Of a DNA stretch of 64,000 nt, positions 51,318 to 62,431 are shown in pieces (the stretch's first letter is position 1; every line of letters starts with the position of its first letter). The notes beneath the pieces were generated by a model. That model was not told the DNA's origin and searched no databases. It was given only the letters and a program-made list of their open reading frames with translations. Made by a program: the position numbers and the translations under genes. The DNA comes from Stutzerimonas stutzeri. GTDB lineage: Bacteria; Pseudomonadota; Gammaproteobacteria; Pseudomonadales; Pseudomonadaceae. Location of the stretch: the NCBI RefSeq assembly GCF_024448895.1, contig NZ_JAMOIC010000011.1, positions 104,274 through 168,273 of the forward strand, in the 5' to 3' direction.

Positions 51318-52988
51318 TCAGGCCGCTTCGGCCTTGGCCTCGCGCAGGGCTCTGTTCAGCGCGCTGAAGAGGGCACGGATGCTTGCAGTGGTGATGTTTT
51401 CGTCGATGCCAATGCCGTGCAGCGCCCGCTCGCCATCGAGGCGCACCTCGATATAGGCCGCCGCGCGGGCATTGCTGCCGGCGCCGATGGAGTGCTCGTG
51501 GTAGTCCATTATTTCCAGCTTGACCGGTAATCCGGCGACCAGCGCTTCCAGCGGACCTTTACCGATGCCGCGCCAGTGCATGATCTCACCCGCATTGGAG
51601 ACCTCCACTTCAACCGCACTGGTGCCGTTCTCTTCCTGCAGCCTATGGCTCTTCAGCGTGTAAGGCGCCGTCGCCTGCAGGTACTCACCTTCAAGCAAGG
51701 CATAGATCTGCTTGGCGCTCATCTCCAGCCCCAGACGATCGGTTTCCTTCTGGACCACCTGGCTGAACTCGATCTGCATGCGGCGTGGCAGGCTGATGCC
51801 GTATTCCTGCTCCAGCAGGTAGGTGATGCCACCTTTGCCTGACTGACTGTTCACGCGAATCACCGCTTCGTAGCTGCGGCCGATATCGGCCGGGTCGATT
51901 GGCAGGTAGGGGACTTCCCACACGCCGTTCGGGTCCTGCTGGCTGAAGCCTTTGCGAATGGCGTCCTGATGGGAGCCGGAGAAGGCCGTATGCACCAGGT
52001 CACCCACATAAGGATGGCGTGGGTGCACCGGCAACTGATTGCATTCTTCCACCACCTTGCGCACCGCATCGATGTCGGAAAAGTCCAGCTGCGGATCGAC
52101 GCCCTGGCTGTACATGTTCAGCGCAACGGTTACCAGATCGACATTGCCGGTACGCTCGCCGTTGCCGAACAGGCAACCCTCGACGCGATCGGCACCTGCC
52201 ATCAGCCCCAGCTCAGTGGCGGCTACGCCCGTGCCGCGGTCGTTATGGGTGTGCAGACTAATCAATACGCTGTCGCGCTTGTTGACCTTGCGGCCGAAAT
52301 ACTCGATCTGGTCGGCGTAGATATTCGGCGTCGCCGCTTCGACGGTTGCAGGCAGGTTGAGGATCAGCTTTTTCGCCGGTGTTGGTTGGAATACCTCGAT
52401 GACTGCGTTGCATACCTCGACGGCGAAATCGGTCTCGGTAGAGCTGAATACTTCCGGCGAATACTCAAAGCGCCAATCCGTTTCCGGCGCCGCGTCAGCC
52501 AGTCGTTTGACCACCCGCGCGGCGCTAACGGCGATGTTCACCACCCCGGCCTTGTCCTGATTGAAGACGATGCGGCGGAAGCTCGGCGCTGTGGCGTTGT
52601 AGTAATGGACGATCGCCTGCTTGGCGCCCTTGAGTGACTCGAAGGTGCGGGTGATCAGATCTTCACGCGCCTGGGTCAGTACCTGGATGGTGACGTCGTC
52701 TGGGATGTGACCACCTTCAATCAGCTCTCGTACGAAGTCGAAGTCGGTCTGGGAAGCAGACGGAAAGCCCACTTCGATCTCTTTCAAGCCGACCTGAACC
52801 AGCGTCTTGAAGAAGCGCATCTTCTTGGCCGCGTCCATCGGCTCGATCAGCGACTGGTTGCCATCGCGCAAATCGGAGCTCAGCCAGATTGGCGCCTGGG
52901 TGATGGTCTTCGATGGCCAGGTGCGGTCCGCGATGTCGATGGCTGGAGAGGCGCGATATTTCGTCGATGGATTCTTGAGCATGGTCAT
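51318..52988 (-). CDS. leuA: 2-isopropylmalate synthase LeuA
   Basis: A 556-residue enzyme that joins acetyl-CoA and 2-oxoisovalerate, the first step of leucine synthesis. The catalytic TIM barrel starts [22 protein letters not shown] and includes [18 protein letters not shown]. The C-terminal regulatory domain (about 430-556) binds leucine for feedback control. Length and the [10 protein letters not shown] signature put it in the long (556-residue) subgroup found in Pseudomonas and actinobacteria. A GGGGAAAC sequence precedes the ATG. A sigma-70-like promoter lies at 53057-53085. Confidence 0.97.
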   Translation of the reverse strand: MTMLKNPSTKYRASPAIDIADRTWPSKTITQAPIWLSSDLRDGNQSLIEPMDAAKKMRFFKTLVQVGLKEIEVGFPSASQTDFDFVRELIEGGHIPDDVTIQVLTQAREDLITRTFESLKGAKQAIVHYYNATAPSFRRIVFNQDKAGVVNIAVSAARVVKRLADAAPETDWRFEYSPEVFSSTETDFAVEVCNAVIEVFQPTPAKKLILNLPATVEAATPNIYADQIEYFGRKVNKRDSVLISLHTHNDRGTGVAATELGLMAGADRVEGCLFGNGERTGNVDLVTVALNMYSQGVDPQLDFSDIDAVRKVVEECNQLPVHPRHPYVGDLVHTAFSGSHQDAIRKGFSQQDPNGVWEVPYLPIDPADIGRSYEAVIRVNSQSGKGGITYLLEQEYGISLPRRMQIEFSQVVQKETDRLGLEMSAKQIYALLEGEYLQATAPYTLKSHRLQEENGTSAVEVEVSNAGEIMHWRGIGKGPLEALVAGLPVKLEIMDYHEHSIGAGSNARAAAYIEVRLDGERALHGIGIDENITTASIRALFSALNRALREAKAEAA

Positions 52989-53056
52989 GGTGTTTCCCCG
53001 GCATTCCTTGAGCGAGCAACGTGACTGCCAGAATTGGGCAGTTGTCTATGGTGCAA

Positions 53057-53093
53057 AGTTATGACTTGTTGGCGGCAAGTTGCAACAGTTGCC
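53057..53093 (-). promoter_or_regulatory. leuA promoter with an overlapping inverted repeat
   Basis: On the minus strand TTGCAA (53085-53080) and ATAACT (53062-53057) are spaced 17 bp. The -35 lies inside an imperfect palindrome, GGCAA (53074-53078) ... TTGCC (53089-53093), with a perfect GTTGCAAC in the middle. This could be an operator site. It is inferred from sequence only. Confidence 0.5.
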
Positions 53094-53265
53094 AAAAAAA
53101 TGGTGATTTGTATCAATAAGTATTAGATCTGAGGTTTTTCTGCTGCCTTTCACGGAAAAATGACATTTCGTTGCTTCTGCACATCGCGTCCTCTTGTCGC
53201 AGCGGTGTGTGCCGGACAGCCATGCGATCATCAAATTAATCCCCGCTGAGTTGCATCAAGCTCCA

Positions 53266-53655
53266 ATGAAGGACGCGCCGGTGACACGCAAACGGCTATC
53301 GACAATGAGTTACTGGCTTGGCCTGTTCGCCATGCTGATGATTCATGTCGGCCCGTTGTATTCGGCAGTCCAGGCTGCCCAGCCAAGCCCGCACCATCAG
53401 CACGCGGGACCAGAGTCTTCAGCCTATGGGCATCACGGCGCGGCGGCAGCGGCTGATCCTGCCTGGTTGTCAGCGTTGGAGCTCTGCGGCTACTGCGAGC
53501 TGCTGACGGCCAATCCGCCGCTCAGCCTTGCCGTGCAGCTGATTCTGCCGCGCCATCAGCCGGTCTTCTTCCAGACGCTTCCCGAACAGCTGCTGCCAGT
53601 GGCGCCCCGCCGCAGCAGCGGAAATCCCCGCGCCCCGCCTTCATCCCACTGCTGA
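53266..53655 (+). CDS. DUF2946 family protein, copper-linked
   Basis: A 129-residue secreted or membrane-anchored protein just upstream of the copper receptor gene. A hydrophobic segment (about residues 15-34, YWLGLFAMLMIHVGPLYSAV) acts as signal or anchor. Then comes a His-rich stretch (PSPHHQHAG, YGHHG) and a CGYC pair, good candidates for copper binding. The DUF2946 family often sits beside copper-uptake genes. Start ATG 53266 was chosen; GTG 53281 is possible too. Function is unproven. Confidence 0.78.
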   Translation: MKDAPVTRKRLSTMSYWLGLFAMLMIHVGPLYSAVQAAQPSPHHQHAGPESSAYGHHGAAAAADPAWLSALELCGYCELLTANPPLSLAVQLILPRHQPVFFQTLPEQLLPVAPRRSSGNPRAPPSSHC

Positions 53656-53706
53656 CGTCTATCAGCCGCCTCGTTGCGGTCTTTCAAAGCAGAAGTGGAA
53701 TTCTCT

Positions 53707-55812
53707 ATGTCCAGAAATAGTCATGGCTGTCTGGCGCGCGAGCGCCTGTCCAAAGGGTTTTCGATCCAACCGATTCGTCTGCGTTGGCACCTCGCACACG
53801 CGGCGCTCCTGGGGATGATCACCAGCGGTGCGCTGGCCGCCGAGGAGCATGCTCATCACTCGGATCATGCCGGCGCGGTCGAGCTGGCACCCATGGTCAT
53901 CACAGGGGTTGCTCAGCAGTCGCCGCTGACCGTAGTTACCGATCCGAAGATTCCCCGGCAGCCAGTGCCTGCAAGTGATGCCGGCGATTACCTGCAGACC
54001 ATTCCGGGCTTCTCCGCGGTGCGCGGCGGTGGCTCCAACAGCGATCCAGTGTTCCGCGGCATGTTTGGCTCGCGCCTGAAACTCTTGTCCAACGGAGGCG
54101 AGATGCTCGGCGCCTGCCCAAGCCGCATGGATTCACCAAGCTCCTACATCACCCCGGAGAACTACGACCGCCTCACCGTCATCAAGGGGCCGCAGACCGT
54201 GCTCTGGGGCCCCGGGAACTCTGCGGCGACGATTCTATTCGAGCGTGACCCCGAGGACTTTGCCGAGTTGGGCGGGCGGATCAATGCCAGCTCGCTCGTC
54301 GGCTCAGAGGGGCGATTCGACCGCAATATCGACGCTGCCGCTGGGTCTGATCAGGGCTTCGTCCGGCTGCTGGCCAATCGGTCGGATTCGGATGATTACA
54401 AGGATGGCAACGGTGATCGGGTGCACTCGCGCTGGGACAAGTGGAGTACCGATCTGGTCCTCGGCTGGACATCCGACGACGATACGCTGCTGGAACTGAC
54501 GGTCGGCCGCGGGGATGGCGAAGCCCGCTATGCCGGGCGTGGGATGGACGGCAGCCAGTTCGAACGCGAAAGCCTTGCCCTGCGCTTCGAGCGAGACAAT
54601 CTGGGGGATGTGCTCCGCAAGATCGACGCGCGGATCTATTACAACTACGCCGACCATGTGATGGACAACTACAGCCTTCGCACACCCTCAGGTATGGGCA
54701 TGATGGGCCGGCCGATGGCGAGCAATGTCGACCGGCGTACGCTGGGTGGTCGCTTCGCTGCAACCTGGCAATGGGAGGCCTATGAGCTGGTGACCGGTGT
54801 CGATGCGCAGCGCAACGAGCATCGCAAGCGAAACTCCCAGTTCGACATGATGACCGGCACCTTGATCGAACATGATCGCTTCGCCTGGACCAGGGATGCC
54901 GATTTCCATAGCTATGGCCTGTTTGGTGAGCTCACGCGTGATCTGCCCGACGAGCGCCGCCTGATCGGCGGAGCACGCCTTGATCATGTGCAGACCGGAG
55001 ATTCACGCCTGACAGGCCCCTCGTCCGGCGACAGCCGCAGCGATAACCTGCCCAGTGGTTTCATGCGCTACGAGCAGGACCTGCAGATATTTCCAGCGAC
55101 GGTCTATGTGGGGCTGGGGCATACCCAGCGCTTTCCTGATTACTGGGAGCTGTTCTCCGGCGGAGCCGATGCGTTCGACCAACTGCGGCCCGAGAAGACC
55201 ACTCAGCTCGATTTGGGCCTGCAATACAGCAGGGGACCGTTGGAAGCCTGGGCATCGGCCTATGTCGGCCAGGTGCGTGACTACATTCTGTTCAGTTACG
55301 AGACGGGCATGATGGGCATGTCCACTTCTGCGGCCAAGAACGTCGACGCTCGCATCATGGGTGGCGAAGTAGGCGGCAGTTATCGCCTTTCGCCAAACTG
55401 GAAAAGCGAAGCCAGTCTGGCTTACGCCTTGGGCAAGAACAGCTCGGATGGCGAGGCATTGCCGCAGATGCCGCCGCTGGAAGCGCGCCTTGGGTTGATT
55501 TACGAGCGAGGCGACTGGAGTGCGGCAGGTCTATGGCGAGTCGTTGCGGCTCAGACCCGTGTCGCCGAAGGCAAAGGTAACGTGACCAGCAAGGATTTCG
55601 ATGAAAGCTCGGGCTTTGGCGTCTTTTCCCTCAACGGGGCTTACCGGTTGAATCAGCACTTCAAGCTCAGCACGGGTGTCGACAATCTGCTCGACAAAGC
55701 CTACAGCGAGCACCTCAATCAGGCGGGCAACGCTGGCGTCGGGCTGTCTGCCGACTCGCGCATCAACGAACCCGGCCGCACCTACTGGGCGCGTGTCGAT
55801 ATGAGCTTCTGA
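53707..55812 (+). CDS. oprC: TonB-dependent copper receptor OprC
   Basis: A 701-residue outer-membrane receptor. A long signal region (about 1-45) is followed by a His-rich stretch (EEHAHHSDHAG), the plug domain and a 22-strand barrel ending in aromatic Phe (ARVDMSF). OprC of P. aeruginosa binds copper through a CxxxM-HxM site; here C137-PSR-M141 and H317-V-M319 fit the pattern exactly. Start ATG 53707 replaces a longer frame from 53674. The gene follows the DUF2946 gene by 51 bp and is likely in the same operon. Confidence 0.95.
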   Translation: MSRNSHGCLARERLSKGFSIQPIRLRWHLAHAALLGMITSGALAAEEHAHHSDHAGAVELAPMVITGVAQQSPLTVVTDPKIPRQPVPASDAGDYLQTIPGFSAVRGGGSNSDPVFRGMFGSRLKLLSNGGEMLGACPSRMDSPSSYITPENYDRLTVIKGPQTVLWGPGNSAATILFERDPEDFAELGGRINASSLVGSEGRFDRNIDAAAGSDQGFVRLLANRSDSDDYKDGNGDRVHSRWDKWSTDLVLGWTSDDDTLLELTVGRGDGEARYAGRGMDGSQFERESLALRFERDNLGDVLRKIDARIYYNYADHVMDNYSLRTPSGMGMMGRPMASNVDRRTLGGRFAATWQWEAYELVTGVDAQRNEHRKRNSQFDMMTGTLIEHDRFAWTRDADFHSYGLFGELTRDLPDERRLIGGARLDHVQTGDSRLTGPSSGDSRSDNLPSGFMRYEQDLQIFPATVYVGLGHTQRFPDYWELFSGGADAFDQLRPEKTTQLDLGLQYSRGPLEAWASAYVGQVRDYILFSYETGMMGMSTSAAKNVDARIMGGEVGGSYRLSPNWKSEASLAYALGKNSSDGEALPQMPPLEARLGLIYERGDWSAAGLWRVVAAQTRVAEGKGNVTSKDFDESSGFGVFSLNGAYRLNQHFKLSTGVDNLLDKAYSEHLNQAGNAGVGLSADSRINEPGRTYWARVDMSF

Positions 55813-55926
55813 GCGAGGGATGGCGGTAACGAAGCGAGGTCTCCTTGCTTCGGATGCAGCCGGGCAGGTCGAGGCCAGGGTGAAGCGCCGCTTTTGGCGC
55901 CTCACTCAACGTTTCGATGCGGGCTT

Positions 55927-57219
55927 TCAGTCGGCCCTTTCCTCGACCGGGCGCCTGCTCGGACTCTGCAATGCGGGTGCGCCGCGCTCTGTCATTGACT
56001 CGCGCCAGTCGCGCATATCTCCACCGCTCGGGTGCTGGAATACCCGCAAACCGAACTCCGGCAGGATGGCCAGCAGGTGGTCGAAGATATCCGACTGGAT
56101 CGCCTCGTACTGCGTCCAGGCCACGGTATTGGTGAAGCAGTAGATTTCCAGAGGCAAACCGTCGGCGGTGGGGCTGAGCTGGCGCACCATCAGGGTCATG
56201 GATTGATGAATCCCACCGTGGCTTCGCAGGTAGCGCTCCACGTACGCGCGAAAGCTGCCGATGTTGGTGATGCGTCGGGTGTTGACCGGCTCTTTGCCGC
56301 GCTCTTCCAGCTTGGCGTTCCACTCTTCGATTTCGCGGGTTTTTTCAGTGAGGTAGTCGTCGAGCAGATTGAACCGATGCAGGCGCGTGCATTCTTCACG
56401 GCTTAGGAAGTGCACGCTCTGCTGATCAAGAAACAGGCTGCGTTTGATCCGCCTTCCACCGCTTTCCTGCATGCCGCGCCAGTTCTTGAACGAGTCGCTG
56501 ATGAAGCGCTTGGTCGGGATGTTGCTGATGGTCTTGTCCCAGTTCTGCACCTTTACGGTATGCAGGGCAATATCAATGACGTCGCCGTCGACGTTGAGCT
56601 GCGGCATTTCCACCCAGTCGCCGACACGGATCAGGTCATTGGAGGTGATCTGTACGCTGGCCACCAGTGACAGGATGGTGTCCTGAAAAATCAAGAGCAG
56701 GACCGCGGCCATGGCACCGAGGCCGGACAGCAGGATCAGTGGTGAGCGATCGATCAGAGTGGCAATGATGAGAATGGTCGCGACCGCATAGATCACGATC
56801 TTGATGACTTGCAGATAGCCCTTGATCGGGTGCACATGCGCGTCCGATCGGCGCCGGTACATCATATTGATGATGTCCAGCAGCGCGCCCAGCGCGAGCG
56901 CGATTGTGAGTACGATGAAACCACCACAGACGTTGCGCACCACCGTGACGGCTGCCTCCGGCAAGCCCGGTACAGCGTTTACGCCGACGGAAAGCACCAG
57001 CGCCGGTACGATGTTGGACAGGCGACGGATGATGCCGAAATCCTGCAACTCGGTATCACGTGAGCTGCGCAGCACCTTGTAGAGGCCGCGGACGAGAATC
57101 CGTTTGACCACCCAGTTGGCGAGCCAGGCGGCGAATATCAGCGCGGCGCTGGACACGAGTGTCTGCAGCTCCGCATGCTCGCTCAGCCATGCCAGCCAGG
57201 TGTTCACTTCTTCTTGCAT
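55927..57219 (-). CDS. MscS-family mechanosensitive channel (YbdG-like)
   Basis: A 430-residue inner-membrane channel protein. About five hydrophobic segments (17-190) are followed by the MscS beta domain with DLIRVGDWVEMPQLNVDGDVIDI and IPTKRFISDSFKNW. This arrangement matches E. coli YbdG (MscM-type), which opens at mild osmotic downshock. The long cytoplasmic C-terminal half is typical. It converges on oprC. The protein ends in a Pro/Arg-rich tail (QSPSRRPVEERAD). Confidence 0.93.
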   Translation of the reverse strand: MQEEVNTWLAWLSEHAELQTLVSSAALIFAAWLANWVVKRILVRGLYKVLRSSRDTELQDFGIIRRLSNIVPALVLSVGVNAVPGLPEAAVTVVRNVCGGFIVLTIALALGALLDIINMMYRRRSDAHVHPIKGYLQVIKIVIYAVATILIIATLIDRSPLILLSGLGAMAAVLLLIFQDTILSLVASVQITSNDLIRVGDWVEMPQLNVDGDVIDIALHTVKVQNWDKTISNIPTKRFISDSFKNWRGMQESGGRRIKRSLFLDQQSVHFLSREECTRLHRFNLLDDYLTEKTREIEEWNAKLEERGKEPVNTRRITNIGSFRAYVERYLRSHGGIHQSMTLMVRQLSPTADGLPLEIYCFTNTVAWTQYEAIQSDIFDHLLAILPEFGLRVFQHPSGGDMRDWRESMTERGAPALQSPSRRPVEERAD

Positions 57220-57273
57220 GCGTCCTCACTGTCATTTGGCGTCCGGCAAGCGGAGACCTTGAAGCTGCTCATA

Positions 57274-57816
57274 TCAGCGAATGAATTCGCGGCTGATGGA
57301 ACGGAACAGCTCGGTACCCGCCTGCTCCATCCACTCGAACGCGACCATTTCCCGTGAAACGATACTGGCGCCGGCCTGTTGCATGCGCGCGAGGCCGAGC
57401 GCTTTGTCACTGGCGCGGCGCGAGCCGACGGCTTCCTCGACAACGAAGACCTGATTGCCACGGGCAACCAGGTCGAGGACGGTCTGCAACACGCAGATGT
57501 GGGTTTCGATACCGCTGACCACGAACTGCTTGCGCTCGCCGCCCGCACGTTTGAACAGCTCGCCGTCCCGCGCCGCGGAGAAATGCAGTTTCTCGATGAT
57601 CGCCTCTTCGGCAACGCCCTCGCGCAGCGACGAGATGGTTGGGCCTAGGCCTTTGCTGTATTGCTCGGTGACCAGCACCGGTACGCCAACGCGTTGGGCG
57701 ACCTGCATCAGCCAGGCGCTGTGTTCGGCCAGGTCGCTATGGCCTTCGATAGCGGGAAACAGTCGTTCCTGGATGTCGATGATGAGGAGCGTGGAGTCCT
57801 GCACATTGATGAGCAT
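57274..57816 (-). CDS. isochorismatase-family cysteine hydrolase (YcaC-like)
   Basis: A 180-residue hydrolase. The catalytic triad is D14 (LLIIDIQERL), K76 (IIEKLHFSA) and C108 (GIETHICVLQT). A cis peptide in SGIETH is typical. It starts MLINVQDSTLL at ATG 57814-57816 with AAGGACC ahead; a longer frame to 57882 is rejected. YcaC-like members act on unknown small amides. It follows the M23 peptidase gene by 19 bp on the same strand, and the MscS gene comes 54 bp later. Confidence 0.92.
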   Translation of the reverse strand: MLINVQDSTLLIIDIQERLFPAIEGHSDLAEHSAWLMQVAQRVGVPVLVTEQYSKGLGPTISSLREGVAEEAIIEKLHFSAARDGELFKRAGGERKQFVVSGIETHICVLQTVLDLVARGNQVFVVEEAVGSRRASDKALGLARMQQAGASIVSREMVAFEWMEQAGTELFRSISREFIR

Positions 57817-57835
57817 ATGGGGTCCTTGAAGCAGA

Positions 57836-58654
57836 TCAGGGTTTGAACGCACCGATGAATATCGACGGATCGATGCGTGCATCGTTCAGGCTGACGTTCC
57901 AGTGTAGATGCGGACCGGTCGCTCGGCCGGTCGATCCGACCTTGCCCAGCACCGCACCGCGTGACAGCTCGTCGCCAACCTTTACGTCTATCTGAGACAG
58001 GTGACAGAACATGCTGATCAGTCCCTGGCCGTGGTCGACGAACACCGTACTGCCATTGAAGAAGTAATTACCGGTCAGGATGACTTTGCCCGCCGCTGGC
58101 GCCTTGATCGGCGTACCAGTCTTCGCGGCGAAATCCAGGCCTGAATGCGGATTGCGTTCTTCCCCGTTGAAGAAGCGGCGCAGCCCGAACGGTGACGACA
58201 GCGGGCCGTTGACTGGCCTGTCGAACAGCAGATTGCTGGGCTGGCGCTGGCTGAACTGGCGGTAGGCACGGGTCTGTTCGTCGAGCTCGCGCTCGATGCG
58301 CTTGAGGTCATCCGGATTCGGATTGACCTGGCGCTGATTCTTCAGCGTGATGCGCTGCTCGCGGTATGTGCGGGGCTCAACGCGGAAGCCATGTGCCTTG
58401 CCATCAACGTCCAGCGATTGCTGGCCCGCTTTGACCGTTAGCGGAATGCCAACAATGGCAATCCAGCGCTGGTCATCCTCGCGCACTACCAGCACGGGTT
58501 TACCGTCATAGCGCGCTTTAGGCGCGCTGGGGTCGTTGCCGATATCGATGACCGCAACGCCGCCTGGTACGGGCTTGTTCAACAGTCGGGTCAGAAAGCC
58601 CTCGGCGTGAGCGGGTAGGGTCAGGCAAAGCAGTAGAGCGAGGGCAAAGCGCAT
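57836..58654 (-). CDS. M23 family metallopeptidase (peptidoglycan endopeptidase)
   Basis: A 272-residue periplasmic protein. A signal peptide (about 1-17, MRFALALLLCLTLPAHA) precedes a beta-rich N-terminal domain. The LytM/M23 domain (about 145-265) has the zinc ligands in NPHSGLDFA (H..xxD) and GPHLHWNVSL (HxH), with MFCHLSQI between them. Such enzymes cut peptidoglycan cross-links or act as activators of amidases. It is placed between xseA and the isochorismatase-like gene. Confidence 0.93.
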   Translation of the reverse strand: MRFALALLLCLTLPAHAEGFLTRLLNKPVPGGVAVIDIGNDPSAPKARYDGKPVLVVREDDQRWIAIVGIPLTVKAGQQSLDVDGKAHGFRVEPRTYREQRITLKNQRQVNPNPDDLKRIERELDEQTRAYRQFSQRQPSNLLFDRPVNGPLSSPFGLRRFFNGEERNPHSGLDFAAKTGTPIKAPAAGKVILTGNYFFNGSTVFVDHGQGLISMFCHLSQIDVKVGDELSRGAVLGKVGSTGRATGPHLHWNVSLNDARIDPSIFIGAFKP

Positions 58655-58672
58655 GGAAATCCTATTGATGGG

Positions 58673-60052
58673 TTAGTCCAGTAGCGACAAGGTCACGGGC
58701 GTCTGGTGGTTGTCTTCGACCCGCACATCCAGCTCACCGTCACCCAGCCGCGCTTTCAGTCGTTGGCCCGGCTGAGTCTGATCAGCGCGCCGAATGGCCT
58801 GGCCACGCTCATCGAGCAGGATGCTGTAGCCGCGTGACAGCGTGGCGAGGGGGCTTACTACGTTCAGCGTCTGTGCCAGCCCCTGCAATTGCTGGCGCTG
58901 GTCTTTCAGAGTGTCCTGCATGGCGCGGGGCAACCGACTGGACAAGTGATCGAGACGCTGGCGCAGCAGGCTCAGGGTTCGCCCAGGATGCTGGCCGGCA
59001 AGCCGGGTGTCGAGGCGGGCCAGGCGCTCATGTCCCGCACTGAGACGGCGGTCGATGCCGCGCAGCAGGCGTTGTTCAAGGTCGTCGATACGCTGGGTCT
59101 GCTGTTGCAGCCGCTCTCCGGGATGGCGCAGGCGTCGCGTCAGGCTCTCCAGGCGGGAGGCATCACGATGCAGCCGGTCGCGAATCCGCAACAGCAACCG
59201 CTGGCGCAGCCCCTCCAGCCGCTGGCGTACGTCAGCACTGCTGGGTGCCAGAAGTTCGGCTGCCGCCGACGGTGTTGGCGCACGGACGTCGGCGACGAAG
59301 TCGGCAATCGATACGTCAGTCTCGTGGCCGACAGCGCTAACGATCGGCGTCTCGCAAGCTGCCACGGCACGCGCGACCACTTCCTCATTGAAGCACCAGA
59401 GGTCTTCCAGTGAGCCGCCGCCGCGGGCCAGGATCAGCGCATCGAAGCCGCCGCGGTCGGCCAGCTCCAGCGCGCGGACGATCTGCGCCGTCGCTTCGCG
59501 ACCCTGGACGGGCGTCGGTACGAGCGTCAGGGCGACATGCGGGGCGCGTCGCCGAAACACAGAAATGATGTCGCGTATGACCGCGCCCGTCGGCGAGCTG
59601 ACAATGCCGATACGCCGGGGGTGAAGGGGCAGGGCGCGTTTGCCGGCGGCATCGAAAAGACCTTCGGCATCGAGCTTTTCTTTCAATGCTTCGAAAGCCA
59701 GGCGCAGCGAGCCGTCGCCGGCCGGCTCGACATTATCGAGAATCAGCTGATAGTCGCCGCGACCCTCGAACAACGACACCCGCCCGCGCACCTTCACCGC
59801 CAGGCCATCGCGCAGCGCCTGGCGCACGCGCAAGGCGTTCTGCCGGAACAGCGCGCAACGGACCTGCGCATTCTTATCCTTGAGGGTGAAGTAGATGTGG
59901 CCGGAGGCGGGCTTGGCCAGATTGGATATTTCGCCTTCGACCCAGACCTGGGCGAACACGTCTTCGAGCAGCAGCCGCGCGCGACCGTTGAGCTGGCTGA
60001 CGGTCAGCACTTCGCGGTCGAGGTTCAGGCGTTGGAAGGGATCATTGAGCAT
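58673..60052 (-). CDS. xseA: exodeoxyribonuclease VII large subunit XseA
   Basis: A 459-residue protein that with XseB makes exonuclease VII, which degrades single-stranded DNA from both ends. An N-terminal OB fold (about 1-105, LSQLNGRARLLLEDVFAQVWVEGEI-like region) is followed by the catalytic domain with PRRIGIVSSPTGAVIRDI and ILARGGGSLEDLWCFNEE, then a long coiled coil (about 280-390) rich in Arg and Leu. No xseB is near, as is usual. It is divergent from the zinc-ribbon gene. Confidence 0.97.
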   Translation of the reverse strand: MLNDPFQRLNLDREVLTVSQLNGRARLLLEDVFAQVWVEGEISNLAKPASGHIYFTLKDKNAQVRCALFRQNALRVRQALRDGLAVKVRGRVSLFEGRGDYQLILDNVEPAGDGSLRLAFEALKEKLDAEGLFDAAGKRALPLHPRRIGIVSSPTGAVIRDIISVFRRRAPHVALTLVPTPVQGREATAQIVRALELADRGGFDALILARGGGSLEDLWCFNEEVVARAVAACETPIVSAVGHETDVSIADFVADVRAPTPSAAAELLAPSSADVRQRLEGLRQRLLLRIRDRLHRDASRLESLTRRLRHPGERLQQQTQRIDDLEQRLLRGIDRRLSAGHERLARLDTRLAGQHPGRTLSLLRQRLDHLSSRLPRAMQDTLKDQRQQLQGLAQTLNVVSPLATLSRGYSILLDERGQAIRRADQTQPGQRLKARLGDGELDVRVEDNHQTPVTLSLLD

Positions 60053-60180
60053 GGCCGCGATGATAAGCCGCGCGCGGTCATGCTGGAACCGAAACTGTGA
60101 CGCATCCGTCAGTCACCCTTGACCGGATCGGGCTTAGCGCTAAGCTGCGCGGCTCATCCCTTGCCTCCGTTTCAATCACC

Positions 60181-60732
60181 ATGAGCCACAGCCAAGCCAT
60201 CGTCGTGCCGCGCGTTTCCACGTTTCCAGGCCACGAAGCCAAGGCGCGGATGATCCTGCGTTGGCTTTCCGAGCGGCGCATCGTCGAGGCGCTGCCTACA
60301 ACCTGTGGCCGTGGTATCGGCGGCATGGCCTACGCGATCGCGCCGGGCGCGCGCAACGTCGTTCAGCAGCCGGAACTGTTACCTTTCGGCGAGGCGATCA
60401 ATGGTCTTGAAGTGATCACCAAGCGTTGCATATATACGCCGACACGGGATTTTGCCGAGGAGGCGGGCTGCCCGGAGTGTCGCCGCGAGATTGGCGAAGC
60501 GCTGTTCGAGAGCCTTGATGACTGGATGCCGCGGCAGACCGATAACTTCACGTGCCCCGAATGCGGGTTCGAAGATGACATCAACGGGTTCATGTTCATT
60601 CCGGCCTGCGGGTTCTCCAATCTCGGTTTCATTTTCAATGGCTGGGGCGAGGCCGGCTTTCGCGAGTCATTTCTGAGCGAGTTCGCCGCACGCCTGGGTT
60701 TCAAGGTGGCGCTGGTGATAGATCACGCGTGA
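60181..60732 (+). CDS. uncharacterised double zinc-ribbon protein, 183 residues
   Basis: A soluble protein starting MSHSQAIVVPRVSTFPGH at ATG 60181; a frame from 60097 is rejected because the extra part overlaps the promoter region. Two CPEC motifs (97-100, GCPECRREIG; 125-128, TCPECGF) look like one zinc ribbon or two half-knuckles. The C-terminal part is rich in Phe and Gly (CGFSNLGFIFNGWGEAGF). Similar Pseudomonas proteins are often listed as sugar ABC transporter ATPases, which the sequence does not support: no Walker motifs are seen. It lies between xseA and guaB. Function unknown. Confidence 0.8.
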   Translation: MSHSQAIVVPRVSTFPGHEAKARMILRWLSERRIVEALPTTCGRGIGGMAYAIAPGARNVVQQPELLPFGEAINGLEVITKRCIYTPTRDFAEEAGCPECRREIGEALFESLDDWMPRQTDNFTCPECGFEDDINGFMFIPACGFSNLGFIFNGWGEAGFRESFLSEFAARLGFKVALVIDHA

Positions 60733-62328
<1,596 letters not shown>

Positions 62329-62431
62329 TATTTCTGTCGCTGGAGGCTGATCGCCGACCGGTTGGACGAGGGCAGCGCCCCGCTCAGCCAGCCGGTGTTC
62401 AGCCTTCAGCTGTTTTTCCCAGGGGAAAAAA

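Noticed and set aside
53046-53234. 62-codon minus-strand frame ahead of leuA as a possible leader peptide
   Set aside because: It has no run of Leu codons and overlaps the proposed promoter. It does not look like an attenuator peptide.
55885-55900. GCGCC...GGCGC stem between oprC and the MscS gene
   Set aside because: Only 5 bp of stem; no clear U-tract. Could be chance.
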